Origin: Caulobacter sp. Root655
GTDB lineage: Bacteria; Pseudomonadota; Alphaproteobacteria; Caulobacterales; Caulobacteraceae
DNA: 64,000 bases
Direction: 5' to 3'
Assembly: GCF_001427665.1 (NCBI RefSeq)
Contig: NZ_LMHC01000001.1
Location: 436,780 to 500,779, forward strand
Of this stretch, positions 34,396 to 44,118 are shown one piece after another; position 1 is the first letter of the stretch; each line of letters begins with the position of its first letter. The notes under the pieces were generated by a model, which made no database searches, was not told the origin of the DNA, and saw only the letters and a list, made by a program, of their open reading frames with translations. The position numbers and the translations under genes were made by a program.

Positions 34396-37206
34396 ATGAG
34401 AAATTTCCACAAGACCATTCTGACTGCATCCGCCAGCGCGCTGGCGGTGGCCATGGCCATGCCGGCCTTCGCGCAAGACAATACCCAGGTCGAAGAGGTT
34501 GTCGTCACCGGTATCCGCGCTTCGTTGCAGGCCTCGGTCGTGGCCAAGCGCAACGCCGACGCCGTCATCGACGTGATCACCGCCGAGGACATCGGCAAGT
34601 TCCCGGACAAGAACGTCGCTGAATCGCTGCAACGCGTCCCGGGCGTCACCATCCAGCGCGAGTTCGGCGAAGGCGAGCGGATCTCGATCCGCGGCACCGC
34701 CCCGACCCTGAACCGCACCCTGCTTAACGGCCACGCCGTGGCCACCGCCGACTGGTTCATTCTTGACCAGTTCAAGGCCAGCCGCAGCTTCAACTACCTG
34801 ATGCTGCCGTCGGAAATCGTCGGCAAGGTCGAGGTCTTCAAGAGCCCGATGGCCGACATCGACGAAGGCGGCGTGGGCGGCACGGTCAATGTTCATACCC
34901 GCAAGCCGCTCGACCTGGCCCCGCTGTCGGTCTCCGGTTCGCTGCAGGCCTTCCATGACGAGAAGTCGGGCAACACCGATCCGACCGCCTCGGCCATGCT
35001 CAGCTGGCACAATGACGACAAGACCCTGGGCGTCCTGGTCGGCGGAATCTACGACAAGCGCCGCATCCGTCGCGACGGCATCGAGGTCCTGGGCTACCAG
35101 GCCGTCACCACCGCTTCGGGCAGCGGCAACATCACCGGCATCACTCCGGGCCAAACCGTCTACGCGCCCAGCCTGATCGGCTCGTCGCTGTTCACCCAGA
35201 CGCGCGAGCGCAAGGGCGCCAACTTCGCGGTCCAGTTCGCCCCGACCGACAAGTTCGAAGTGAACCTGACCGGCCTCTATTCGAAGATGGACGCCGACAA
35301 CTTCAACCAGAACTACATGGCGTGGGTCAGCAACAAGATCGGCGCCCTGGCGACGACGCCGACCGAGCACTTCAACATCACCAAGGTCAGCAACGGCACG
35401 GCCGTCGCCGGCAACTTCGACCAGCCGGGCGGCCAGGGCGTGGTGTTCGACGCCATCGACCGCATCGCCCACACCAATGTCCGCTCGATCGACCTGGACG
35501 GCGCCTATCGTCCGTCGGACCTGTGGGAGTTCCATGGCCGCATCGGCTATACCGACGCCAAGGGCTCGACCGACCTGCAGCCCTTCTGGGAAACCGCCGC
35601 CGCCACGGGCCTGAGCTACGACCTGTCGGGCGGCCTGCCCAAGGTTTCGTTCACCGACATCAATCCGACGACCGCCGACGACGAAATGGCGCTGGGCTGG
35701 GCCTCGGCCAACACCACCGTCAACGACGACAACGAGTTCTACACCTTCGTCGACGGCGAGCGGTTCCTTGACGCCGGCGCCTTCAAGTCGGTCAAGTTCG
35801 GCCTGAAGTACACCGACCACGACCGCGACGTCGTCCAGACCTACGGCCAGCGCCGTGCGTTGCTGGACTGGACGACTCCGGGCCTCACGGCCTGCACCGG
35901 CGGCGGCAACGCCACGCCGCACCCGTGCAAGCTGGCCGACGTCGCCGGCGGTCTGACGCCGGGCGACTATCTCGACGGCATCAAGGGGGCGGGCGTCCTC
36001 AGCAGCTATCTGATGGCCGACAAGAACAAGATCGAGGCGGTCTATGCTGGCCTGCCCAAGGCGGCGCAGTGGAACTCCGCGATCGGCGGCGCCCAGACCG
36101 GCGGTTGCGTGGGCCTGGTGAACTGCGACCACTTCGGGCCGCTGGAAAGCTTCACGTTCAACGAGAAGACCTTCGGCGGCTACCTCCTGGGCAATCTGAA
36201 GGGTGAGGGTTGGCGCGGTAACGTCGGCGTCCGCGTCGTCCAGACCAAGATCGAGACCAGCGCCTGGCAGGTGGGCGTTCCCACCGGTACGGCGGGGGCG
36301 ATCAACAACCCGTTCGGCCTGATCGCGCCGATCACGGCCGAGAAGGACTATACGGACATCCTGCCCAGCGTGAACTTCGCGTTCGACGTGAGGGACGACC
36401 TGGTCCTGCGCCTGGCCGCCGGTCGCGTCATGGCCCGTCCGGACTACGCCCAGATGGCCGCCTTCACCTCGCTGACCGAATCCCTGCTGACCGGCAGCGG
36501 CGGCAATCCGAACCTGGATCCCTACCGCGCCAACCAGTACGACGCCTCGCTGGAATGGTACTTCGCGCCGCAATCGATCCTGGCGGTCGACTTCTTCTAC
36601 AAGGACATCTCGACCTATATCGTCCAGGGCGCGACGACCGAGCGGCTGCCGCTGCAGGTGAACGATCCGAACGACGCGCGGGTTACCAACCCGGCCAACA
36701 ACTGCGTGCTGCAAAGCGCCAGCCTCTACACCTGTAACTACAGCGTCGGTCGCCCGGTCAACGTTCCGGGCGGCGAGACCAAGGGCTTGGAGGTCAACTT
36801 CCAGATGCCCGTGTGGAACGGCTTCGGCGTGCTGGCCAACTACACCTACACCGACGCCGGCTCGACCTCGGGCGTGCCGGTGCCGTCCAGCTCCAAGCAC
36901 ATCTACAACATCAGCGGCTATTACGAGAACGAGCGCTTCAGCGCCCGCCTGTCCTACAACTACCGGTCCAAGTTCTTCGTCGACTACGACGCCGAGCGCG
37001 GCTTCCGTGAGCTGTGGTCGGACTCGATCGCCTCGCTGGACGCCTCGGCCAGCGTCAACCTGACGCAGAATGTCTCGCTCAGCCTCGACGCGATCAACCT
37101 GACCGACGAGAAGCAGACCGACAACTACGACAACGACAAGAACCGTCCGGCCCGCATCTACAAGAACGGCCGCATGGTCTTCGGCGGTGTCCGCTTCAAG
37201 TTCTAG
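34396..37206 (+). CDS. TonB-dependent receptor for GlcNAc/chitin sugars
   Basis: A 936-residue outer-membrane receptor. Signal peptide (MRNFHKTILTASASALAVAM), TonB box QVEEVVVTGIRASL, plug (IGKFPDKNVAESLQRVPGVT, VDEGGVGGTVNVHTRKP-like region at about 150-185) and a large barrel ending NGRMVFGGVRFKF. Its place next to the GntR regulator and upstream of a hexosaminidase and PTS genes matches the C. crescentus receptor (NagA) reported to import GlcNAc and chitin oligosaccharides; I have not used the name nagA here to avoid confusion with the deacetylase. The ATG at 34396 is preceded by GGGGAGAAG. Confidence 0.9.
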   Translation: MRNFHKTILTASASALAVAMAMPAFAQDNTQVEEVVVTGIRASLQASVVAKRNADAVIDVITAEDIGKFPDKNVAESLQRVPGVTIQREFGEGERISIRGTAPTLNRTLLNGHAVATADWFILDQFKASRSFNYLMLPSEIVGKVEVFKSPMADIDEGGVGGTVNVHTRKPLDLAPLSVSGSLQAFHDEKSGNTDPTASAMLSWHNDDKTLGVLVGGIYDKRRIRRDGIEVLGYQAVTTASGSGNITGITPGQTVYAPSLIGSSLFTQTRERKGANFAVQFAPTDKFEVNLTGLYSKMDADNFNQNYMAWVSNKIGALATTPTEHFNITKVSNGTAVAGNFDQPGGQGVVFDAIDRIAHTNVRSIDLDGAYRPSDLWEFHGRIGYTDAKGSTDLQPFWETAAATGLSYDLSGGLPKVSFTDINPTTADDEMALGWASANTTVNDDNEFYTFVDGERFLDAGAFKSVKFGLKYTDHDRDVVQTYGQRRALLDWTTPGLTACTGGGNATPHPCKLADVAGGLTPGDYLDGIKGAGVLSSYLMADKNKIEAVYAGLPKAAQWNSAIGGAQTGGCVGLVNCDHFGPLESFTFNEKTFGGYLLGNLKGEGWRGNVGVRVVQTKIETSAWQVGVPTGTAGAINNPFGLIAPITAEKDYTDILPSVNFAFDVRDDLVLRLAAGRVMARPDYAQMAAFTSLTESLLTGSGGNPNLDPYRANQYDASLEWYFAPQSILAVDFFYKDISTYIVQGATTERLPLQVNDPNDARVTNPANNCVLQSASLYTCNYSVGRPVNVPGGETKGLEVNFQMPVWNGFGVLANYTYTDAGSTSGVPVPSSSKHIYNISGYYENERFSARLSYNYRSKFFVDYDAERGFRELWSDSIASLDASASVNLTQNVSLSLDAINLTDEKQTDNYDNDKNRPARIYKNGRMVFGGVRFKF

Positions 37207-37216
37207 TCGCTTACCG

Positions 37217-37246
37217 GGGACCTTCGACCGTCCGGTCGGAGGTCCC
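37217..37246 (+). terminator. Hairpin after the TonB receptor gene
   Basis: GGGACCTTCGACC and GGTCGGAGGTCCC form an imperfect 13-bp stem with a GTCC loop, 11 bases past the stop. It has no T run, so it may protect the mRNA end rather than terminate transcription. Confidence 0.5.
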
Positions 37247-37359
37247 GTCATCCTCCTAGAGATCGTTGCATCGGGGGCGGCATGGTTCAGGATCGTTTCA
37301 TGACCTGTCCGCCGCCGCCGATCGCGACCCAAGTCCTCCTGACTGCAAGCACGGAGCTG

Positions 37360-37392
37360 GGGCGGAGCGGTCAAACGCTCCGCCCGCTTTTT
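37360..37392 (+). terminator. Intrinsic terminator between receptor and hexosaminidase genes
   Basis: A perfect 10-bp stem GGGCGGAGCG/CGCTCCGCCC with a GTCAAA loop is followed by GCTTTTTG. It ends 29 bases before the hexosaminidase start, so that gene either has its own promoter inside the short gap or is expressed by partial read-through, giving a large surplus of receptor mRNA. Confidence 0.75.
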
Positions 37393-37421
37393 GCCGCCTG
37401 TCAGCGGACGGGCATCCTCAC

Positions 37422-39758
37422 ATGATCCTCGCGTCCAAGTCCTTCGTTCGAGCCGTCGCCCAGGCGGGCGCGCTGATGGCGTCCGCCGCCGTGCTGGCCT
37501 TCGCCGCCGCCGCCGCCGCCGCGTCTCCGGCCCTGACCCTCACCCCCGCGCCGGCCCAGGCCCAGCTGGGGCAAGGGACCTTCGCCCTGACCGCCAGGAC
37601 CCGGATCTTCGTCGCCAAGGGCGATGTCGAGGCCAAAGGGGTGGCTCACCAGCTTTCCGACCTGATCCTCAGGGCCCGGGGGTTGAAACTCGCCGTCGTG
37701 GAGGGCCCGCGGCCCGCCGGCGAGGCAGGTGTCGTCCTGGCGCGGGGCGACGTCGCCGACAGCGCCGAGGCCTATGCTCTCGACATCGGCCCGACCGGCG
37801 TCATCGTCACCGCCGCCAAGCGCGCCGGCCTGTTCTATGGCGCGGTCAGCGTCTGGCAGTTGGCCGTGCAGGACGCCGCCAAGGGGCCCGCCCAACTGCC
37901 CGCCGTCAGCATCGACGACAGCCCCCGCTTCGTCTGGCGCGGCTTCATGCTCGACAGCGCCCGCCACTTCCAGAAGGTGGAGACGATCAGGGCGATCATC
38001 GACGCCATGGCCGTCCACAAGCTCAACGTCCTGCACTGGCACCTGGTCGACGACCAGGGCTGGCGGCTGGAGATCAAGAAGTACCCGAAGCTGACCTCGG
38101 AGGGCGCCTGGCGCGTCCCGGCCGGCGCGGCGGGCCGCGATCCCAAGACCGGCAAGCCTATCCGCTACGGCGGCTTCTATACCCAGGACCAGGTGCGCGA
38201 CCTCGTCGCCTACGCCGCCGCGCGCGGGATCACCGTCGTCCCCGAGATCGAGATGCCGGGCCACGCCCTGGCCCCGCTGGTCGCCTATCCCCAATACGGC
38301 ATGACCCCCAACCCACCGCGCGAAAGCATGGGCGACTGGGGGGTGTTTCCCTACCTCTACAACACCGACGACCAGACCTTCGCCTTCCTGAACGACGTCC
38401 TCGACGAGGTCATGGACCTGTTCCCGTCGGAATATATCCATGTCGGCGGCGACGAGGCGGTCAAGGACCAGTGGAAGGCCAGTCCGGCCATCCAGGCCAG
38501 GATCGCGCAGCTGGGCGTCAAGGACGAGCACGGCTTGCAGAGCTGGTTCATCCAGCGCGCCGAGAAGCACATCAATGCCCGCGGCCGGCGGATGATCGGC
38601 TGGGACGAGATCCTCGAAGGGGGCCTGGCCCCCAACGCCACGGTGATGTCCTGGCGCGGGATCGACGGCGCGGTCGCCGCCGCCTCGCAGGGCCACGACG
38701 CCGTCCTGGCCCCCGACAGCACGCTCTACATGGACCGCCGCCAGAGCGCCTCGGCCGACGAGCCGCCCGGCCGGCTGAAGATCGTCAGCCTCAAGGACGT
38801 CTACGACTTCGACGCCGCGCCCGCCGCGCTGACGCAAGCTCAGCGCGCCCACATCCTGGGCCTGCAGGCCACCGCCTTCACCGAGCACATGCGCACCGAC
38901 GAGCGGCTGCAGAAGATGACCTTCCCGCGCCTGGTCGCCGTGGCCGAGAATGGCTGGACGCCCGCAGCCCAGCACGACTGGAACAGCTTCGCCGCCCGCC
39001 TGCCGGCCGAGATGGCGCGGCTGGACGCCCTGGGCGTTGCTCACGACACCGTGCCGTACGAGCCCCAGGCGACCCTGACCCCGGCCGAAGGCGGCAAGGT
39101 CTCGGTGGTGCTGGCCTCGGGCCTGGGCCTGGGAGAAATCCGCTACACCGCCGACGGCGCCGTCCCGACGACGGCCTCGCCGCTCTACGACGCCCCGCTC
39201 GGGGTCGCGCCGGGCAAGACGATCCGGGCTCGGACGTTCCTCGACGGCCAGGGTTTCGGCCGGGTCCGCGACTATCCCGTCAGCCTGCTGGCCGCCAATA
39301 CCCGCGACAGCCGCCAGCTGGAGGTGTGCGGCAACGGCATCAACCTGTCGCTGGAAGACGATGCGCCGGTGACCGGTCAGCGGGCGGTGTTCGCGGTCGA
39401 CCTGATGAACCCGTGCTGGGTCTGGAAGGGCGCCGACCTGTCGTCGGCCCTGAAGCTGACCGCCCGCATCGGCCAGGTCCCGTTCAATTTCCAGATCGGC
39501 GCCGACAAGGCCAAGATCCCGCTGCGGACCCCGGCCACGCCGGCCGGCGAACTGGAAGTGCGCCTGGACGGATGCGCGGGCGAGGTCGTCGCCGCCATCC
39601 CCTTGGGCGCCGCCGCTCGCGGGCCGGGCCTGGGCGCCGTGTCGGGCGTGCTGCCGCCGCGTGGCGGCCGGCATGACCTGTGTCTGACCTTTACAGCCAG
39701 GAGCGTCGAGCCGACGCTGGTGCTGGACAGGGTCACGCTGACACCAGCCAAGAACTAG
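37422..39758 (+). CDS. GH20 beta-N-acetylhexosaminidase, exported
   Basis: A 778-residue glycosidase. It has an Ala-rich signal peptide (LMASAAVLAFAAAAAAA), an N-terminal GH20b domain (about 35-165), a GH20 TIM barrel (about 168-515) with SARHFQKVETIRAIID, LHWHLVDDQGWRLE and the catalytic pair D344-E345 in HVGGDEAV, and C-terminal beta domains. It cleaves terminal GlcNAc from chitin oligosaccharides by substrate-assisted catalysis. GlcNAc released in the periplasm would go straight to the PTS encoded next. ATG 37422 begins the signal; the ORF upstream is non-coding in style. Confidence 0.92.
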   Translation: MILASKSFVRAVAQAGALMASAAVLAFAAAAAAASPALTLTPAPAQAQLGQGTFALTARTRIFVAKGDVEAKGVAHQLSDLILRARGLKLAVVEGPRPAGEAGVVLARGDVADSAEAYALDIGPTGVIVTAAKRAGLFYGAVSVWQLAVQDAAKGPAQLPAVSIDDSPRFVWRGFMLDSARHFQKVETIRAIIDAMAVHKLNVLHWHLVDDQGWRLEIKKYPKLTSEGAWRVPAGAAGRDPKTGKPIRYGGFYTQDQVRDLVAYAAARGITVVPEIEMPGHALAPLVAYPQYGMTPNPPRESMGDWGVFPYLYNTDDQTFAFLNDVLDEVMDLFPSEYIHVGGDEAVKDQWKASPAIQARIAQLGVKDEHGLQSWFIQRAEKHINARGRRMIGWDEILEGGLAPNATVMSWRGIDGAVAAASQGHDAVLAPDSTLYMDRRQSASADEPPGRLKIVSLKDVYDFDAAPAALTQAQRAHILGLQATAFTEHMRTDERLQKMTFPRLVAVAENGWTPAAQHDWNSFAARLPAEMARLDALGVAHDTVPYEPQATLTPAEGGKVSVVLASGLGLGEIRYTADGAVPTTASPLYDAPLGVAPGKTIRARTFLDGQGFGRVRDYPVSLLAANTRDSRQLEVCGNGINLSLEDDAPVTGQRAVFAVDLMNPCWVWKGADLSSALKLTARIGQVPFNFQIGADKAKIPLRTPATPAGELEVRLDGCAGEVVAAIPLGAAARGPGLGAVSGVLPPRGGRHDLCLTFTARSVEPTLVLDRVTLTPAKN

Positions 39759-39784
39759 AGTTTCAAGGAAGCAGGGAAGCGTCC

Positions 39785-42307
39785 GTGTCCAATCTCGTAC
39801 TGTCCTCGCCGCTCAAGGGCTGGATCGCCCCGCTCGACGAGACGCCCGACGCGGTGTTCGCCGAGCGCATGCTGGGCGACGGCCTGGCCATCGATCCGCT
39901 GGGCTCGACCCTGCACGCCCCGTGCGACGCGCGGGTCATCGCGGTGCACGGCACGCGCCACGCCATCACCCTGCGGGCCGACAACGGCGCCGAGATCCTG
40001 ATGCATGTCGGCCTGGAGACGGTCGGCCTGGGCGGCGACGGCTTCGAGGCCCACGTCCAGGACGGCCAGGCGGTGAAGTCGGGCGACAAGCTGATCAGCT
40101 TCGACCTCGACCTGCTGTCCTTGCGGGCCCGAAGCCTGATCACCCCGATCGTCATCACCAATCCCGACGCCTTCCAGATCGTCCGCCGCGAGCAGGACCA
40201 CGTGGTCTCGGTCGGCGATTTCCTGATGGAGCTGGCCCCGATGGGCGAGGCGACGGCCGTATCGCCGGTCGCCGGGGGCGAGGTGGTCCGTGAGGTCGTC
40301 GTGCCGTTGGCCCACGGCATCCACGCCCGCCCCGCCGCCCGCATCGCCGAGACCGCCCGCAAGTTCGCCGCCGAGGTAGCCCTGGTCGCCGTCAACCGCC
40401 GGGCCAGCGCCAAGAGCCCGGTGGGGGTGATGTCCCTGGCCATCCGCCACGGCGACCGCGTCAGCGTGGTGGCCAGCGGCCCCGACGCCGAATATGCGGT
40501 CATCGCCATCGTCGAACTGATCGAAGGCGGCATGGGCGAGAGCGCGGCCCTGCCGCCGACCGCCGCTGCCCCCTCTCGTCTTGGCGCCGTGGTCGAGGCC
40601 GTCCGCGCCGCCCACCCGAGCGAGCCGGGCCTGCTGCGCGGCGTGATGGCCGCGCCGGGCCTGGCCATCGGCCAGGCGGTGCGCTTCCTCTCCAGCGACA
40701 TCGTCGTCGTCGAGGCCGGAACCGGCGCGGCCAACGAGCGCGCCGCACTGGAGGGCGCGCTGGCCCACGTCCGCGCCCGCATCGAGAAGGCCGCCGGCAA
40801 GGGCGACACCGCCCGCAAGGCGATCCTCGGCGCCCACCTGGCCTTCCTGGAAGACCCCGAACTGGCCGCCGCGGCCCACCGGCTGATCGCCGACGGCAAG
40901 GGCGCGGGCTTCGCCTGGCGCCGCGCGGTCGGCGGCTATGTCGAGGCCCTGCGCGGCCTGGGCGACCGCCGTCTGGCCGAGCGGGTCGACGACCTGATCG
41001 ACCTGGAACGCCAGGTGCTGCGCGCCTTGACCGGGGAAGAAGACGAGGCCCGGGTGCTGCCGCCGGGCGCCATCCTGCTGGCCGATGAACTGCTGCCCTC
41101 GCAACTGATGGGCCTGGATCCCGGCCAGGTCGCCGGCCTGTGCACCGCCAAGGGCGGGCCGACCTCGCACGTCGCCATCCTGGCCGCCGCCATGGGCCTG
41201 CCGGCCATCGTCGCCGCCGGCCCCGGCGTGCTGGACGTGGCCGAGGGCACGGGGTTGATCCTCGACGCCGAGGCCGGCACGCTTCGCATTGGACCGGATG
41301 CCGGCCAGCTGGCCGACGCCCAGACCGCCATCGCCGCCCGCCACGAGCGCAAGGCCGCCGCCAAGGCCGCAGCCCACCAGGAAAGCCGCACCGCCGACGG
41401 CGTGCGTATCGAGGTGTTCGGCAATGTCGGTTCGCTGAACGACGCCCTGGCCGCCGCCGCCAACGGCGCCGAGGGCTCGGGCTTGCTGCGCACCGAGTTC
41501 CTGTTCCTCGAACGCGACACCCCGCCCGACGAGGACGAGCAGGCCCGCCAGTACCAGGCCATCGCCTCGGCCCTGGACGGCCGCCCGCTGATCATCCGCA
41601 CCCTGGACGTCGGCGGCGACAAGGCCGCGCCCTACCTGCCGATCCCGGCCGAGGAGAACCCCGCCCTGGGCCTGCGCGGCGTGCGCGTCAGCCTGTGGCG
41701 GCCGCACCTGCTGAAGACCCAGCTGCGCGCCATCCTGCGGGTCAGGCCGCTCCTGCAGTGCAAGATCATGGTCCCGATGATCGCCAGCCTCGACGAACTG
41801 CGCGCCGTCCGCGCCGTGCTGGAAGAGGCAAAGCGCGAGCTGGGGATCACCGAGCGGATTGAACTGGGGGTGATGATCGAAACCCCGGCCGCCGCCGTCA
41901 CCGCCGACCTGCTGGCCGCCGAGGCCGACTTCCTGTCGGTGGGCACCAACGACCTGACCCAGTACGTGCTCGCCATGGACCGGGGCAATCCCGAGCTGGC
42001 GGCCCGTATCGACGCCCTGCACCCGGCGGTGCTGCGGATGATCGCCCAGACCTGCGCCGGCGCGGCCAAACACCATCGCTGGGTGGGCGTCTGCGGCGGC
42101 CTGGCCTCCGACCTCGTAGCCGTGCCGGTGCTGGTCGGGCTGGGGGTCACCGAGCTTTCCGCCACGGCCGCCACGGTGCCCGAGGTCAAGGCCCTGGTCC
42201 GCACCCTGAACGTCGAGGCCTGTCAGGCCCTGGCCCGCCAGGCCCTGGACCAGACCTCGCCCGAGGCGGTGCGCCAACTCTGCAAAGCCTTCCAGGCTGG
42301 AGCCTAA
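39785..42307 (+). CDS. PTS IIA(Glc-type)-HPr-enzyme I fusion for GlcNAc
   Basis: An 840-residue cytoplasmic phosphotransfer chain in one polypeptide, starting at GTG 39785 (AAGGAAGCAGGGAAG upstream). The IIA domain (1-150) has H74 in ILMHVGLETVG, the HPr domain (about 167-250) has H180 in GIHARPA, and enzyme I (about 280-840) has H462 in GGPTSHVAIL, with the PEP site around LRTEFLFLERD and VGTNDLTQYVLAMDR. Phosphate flows PEP to EI to HPr to IIA and on to the IIB domain of the next gene. It overlaps nothing but is 26 bases after the hexosaminidase stop and 3 bases before the IIC gene. Confidence 0.92.
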   Translation: MSNLVLSSPLKGWIAPLDETPDAVFAERMLGDGLAIDPLGSTLHAPCDARVIAVHGTRHAITLRADNGAEILMHVGLETVGLGGDGFEAHVQDGQAVKSGDKLISFDLDLLSLRARSLITPIVITNPDAFQIVRREQDHVVSVGDFLMELAPMGEATAVSPVAGGEVVREVVVPLAHGIHARPAARIAETARKFAAEVALVAVNRRASAKSPVGVMSLAIRHGDRVSVVASGPDAEYAVIAIVELIEGGMGESAALPPTAAAPSRLGAVVEAVRAAHPSEPGLLRGVMAAPGLAIGQAVRFLSSDIVVVEAGTGAANERAALEGALAHVRARIEKAAGKGDTARKAILGAHLAFLEDPELAAAAHRLIADGKGAGFAWRRAVGGYVEALRGLGDRRLAERVDDLIDLERQVLRALTGEEDEARVLPPGAILLADELLPSQLMGLDPGQVAGLCTAKGGPTSHVAILAAAMGLPAIVAAGPGVLDVAEGTGLILDAEAGTLRIGPDAGQLADAQTAIAARHERKAAAKAAAHQESRTADGVRIEVFGNVGSLNDALAAAANGAEGSGLLRTEFLFLERDTPPDEDEQARQYQAIASALDGRPLIIRTLDVGGDKAAPYLPIPAEENPALGLRGVRVSLWRPHLLKTQLRAILRVRPLLQCKIMVPMIASLDELRAVRAVLEEAKRELGITERIELGVMIETPAAAVTADLLAAEADFLSVGTNDLTQYVLAMDRGNPELAARIDALHPAVLRMIAQTCAGAAKHHRWVGVCGGLASDLVAVPVLVGLGVTELSATAATVPEVKALVRTLNVEACQALARQALDQTSPEAVRQLCKAFQAGA

Positions 42308-42310
42308 GCG

Positions 42311-44104
42311 ATGAAGTCCCCGCTCGAATTCCTCCAGCCCCTGGGCCGCGCCCTGATGCTGCCCATCGCCGTCCTGCCGGTGGCCGGGCTGCTGCTGCGG
42401 CTGGGCCAGCCCGACCTACTGGGCATCGCCTTCGTGGCCGCGGCCGGCGACGCGATCTTCTCCAACCTGGGCCTGCTGTTCGCCATCGGCGTGGCGGTCG
42501 GCTTCGCGCGCGAGAACAACGGCGCGGCCGGCCTGGCCGGGGTGGTCTGTTTCCTGATCGCCACCGAGGGCGCCAAGGCGCTGCTGCACGTGCCGCCGGA
42601 AACCGTGGCGGGCCTGGTCCAGGCCCATGCCGACCTGGCTTCGGCGGCCTACAAGACCAAGGCCCTGGCCAAGCTCAGCGTGCCGATCGGCATCGCCTCG
42701 GGCCTGATCGGCGGGGTGTTCTACAACCGCTTCTCGACCTTCAAGCTGCCGGAATACCTGGCCTTCTTCAGCGGCCGGCGCTTCGTGCCGATCATCAGCG
42801 GCTTCGCGGGCCTGGGCGTCGCGGTGCTGATCGGGCTGGGCTATGACGGCATCAACGGCGCCGTCGACGGGGCCAGCCGGGCCATCGTCGGTTCGGGCGA
42901 GCTGGGCCTGCTGGTCTACGGGTTCCTCAACCGGATCCTGATCGTCACCGGCCTGCACCACATCCTCAACAACATCGCCTGGTTCGTGATCGGCGACTAT
43001 CACGGCGCCACCGGCGATCTGCGGCGGTTCTTCGCCGACGACCCCAGCGCCGGCGGCTTCATGAGCGGGTTCTTCCCGGTGATGATGTTCGGCCTGCCCG
43101 CCGCCTGCCTGGCCATGTACCACACGGCTCGTCCGGAGAAGAAAAAGGCGGTCGGCGGCATGCTGACCTCGCTGGCCCTGACCTCGTTCCTGACCGGCGT
43201 CACCGAGCCGATCGAGTTCAGCTTCATGTTCCTGGCCCCGCTGCTCTACGTGGTGCACGCGGTGCTGACGGGCGTGGCCATGGCGCTGATGAACGCCCTG
43301 GACATCAAGCTGGGCTTCACCTTCTCGGCCGGCCTGTTCGACTATGTGCTGAACTTCGGCAAGGCCACCCACCCGCTGTGGCTGGTCCCGCTCGGCCTGG
43401 CCTATGCCGGCGTCTATTACGGCCTGTTCCGGTTCTTCATCGTCAGGTTCGACCTCAAGACCCCGGGCCGCGAGACCGAGGACGACGTCGCGGTGGCCGA
43501 GGTGACCACCGGCGGCGGTCGTGGCGCCGACTTCCTCGCCGCCCTCGGCGGGGCGGGAAACCTGGTCTCGATCGACGCCTGCACCACCCGCCTGCGCCTG
43601 ATCGTCGTCGAGCAGGCCGGGGTCAGCGAACCGGCCCTCAAGGCCCTGGGCGCGCGCGGCGTGGTCAAGCCCTCTGACAAGGCTCTGCAGGTGGTGCTGG
43701 GCCCGATCGCCGACCAGGTGGCCGGCGAGATCCGCGCGGCGGCCGGCGCCCTTGGGGGCGGCGCTCCGGTCGCCCAGCCGGCATCCAAGCCGGCATCCAA
43801 GCCGGCGGTGGCGACGACCAGGGCCGCCGCCGCCCTGCCGACCGCCGCCGATGACGATCGCGCCCAGGCCCTGGTCGCCGCCCTGGTCGCCGCCCTGGGC
43901 GGAGCGGGCAATGTCGAGACGGTGAGCAGCTGTTCCAGCCGCCTGCGCCTGCTGGTCCGCGACAACGACCGGATCGATGACGCGGCGCTGACGGCGCTGG
44001 GCGCGCGCGGCGTGGTCCGGCTGGGCGACCGCGTCGTGCACGTGGTGCTGGGCGCCGACGCCGAACGCATCGGCGAGGCCGTGCGCTGCCTGCTGCCGGG
44101 CTGA
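42311..44104 (+). CDS. PTS GlcNAc permease IIC with two IIB domains
   Basis: A 597-residue inner-membrane permease. The IIC part (about 1-382) has PTS-G family motifs (LPIAVLPVAGLLLRLGQ, GLHHILNNIAWF, LTGVTEPIEFSFMFLAPLLY). Two IIB domains follow: the first with C424 in SIDACTTRLRL, the second with C541 in TVSSCSSRLRLLV, joined by an Ala/Pro linker containing a small SKPA repeat. Either cysteine could take phosphate from the IIA fusion protein. A single IIB is usual in NagE-type proteins. It is the last of the PTS genes and phosphorylates GlcNAc during uptake. Confidence 0.9.
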   Translation: MKSPLEFLQPLGRALMLPIAVLPVAGLLLRLGQPDLLGIAFVAAAGDAIFSNLGLLFAIGVAVGFARENNGAAGLAGVVCFLIATEGAKALLHVPPETVAGLVQAHADLASAAYKTKALAKLSVPIGIASGLIGGVFYNRFSTFKLPEYLAFFSGRRFVPIISGFAGLGVAVLIGLGYDGINGAVDGASRAIVGSGELGLLVYGFLNRILIVTGLHHILNNIAWFVIGDYHGATGDLRRFFADDPSAGGFMSGFFPVMMFGLPAACLAMYHTARPEKKKAVGGMLTSLALTSFLTGVTEPIEFSFMFLAPLLYVVHAVLTGVAMALMNALDIKLGFTFSAGLFDYVLNFGKATHPLWLVPLGLAYAGVYYGLFRFFIVRFDLKTPGRETEDDVAVAEVTTGGGRGADFLAALGGAGNLVSIDACTTRLRLIVVEQAGVSEPALKALGARGVVKPSDKALQVVLGPIADQVAGEIRAAAGALGGGAPVAQPASKPASKPAVATTRAAAALPTAADDDRAQALVAALVAALGGAGNVETVSSCSSRLRLLVRDNDRIDDAALTALGARGVVRLGDRVVHVVLGADAERIGEAVRCLLPG

Positions 44105-44118
44105 ATGGAGGGATGGAC

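Noticed and set aside
34141..37374. 1077-codon minus-strand open frame
   Set aside because: Antisense to the TonB receptor with its clear signal peptide, TonB box and barrel; low-complexity Arg/Gly/Asp/Val sequence.
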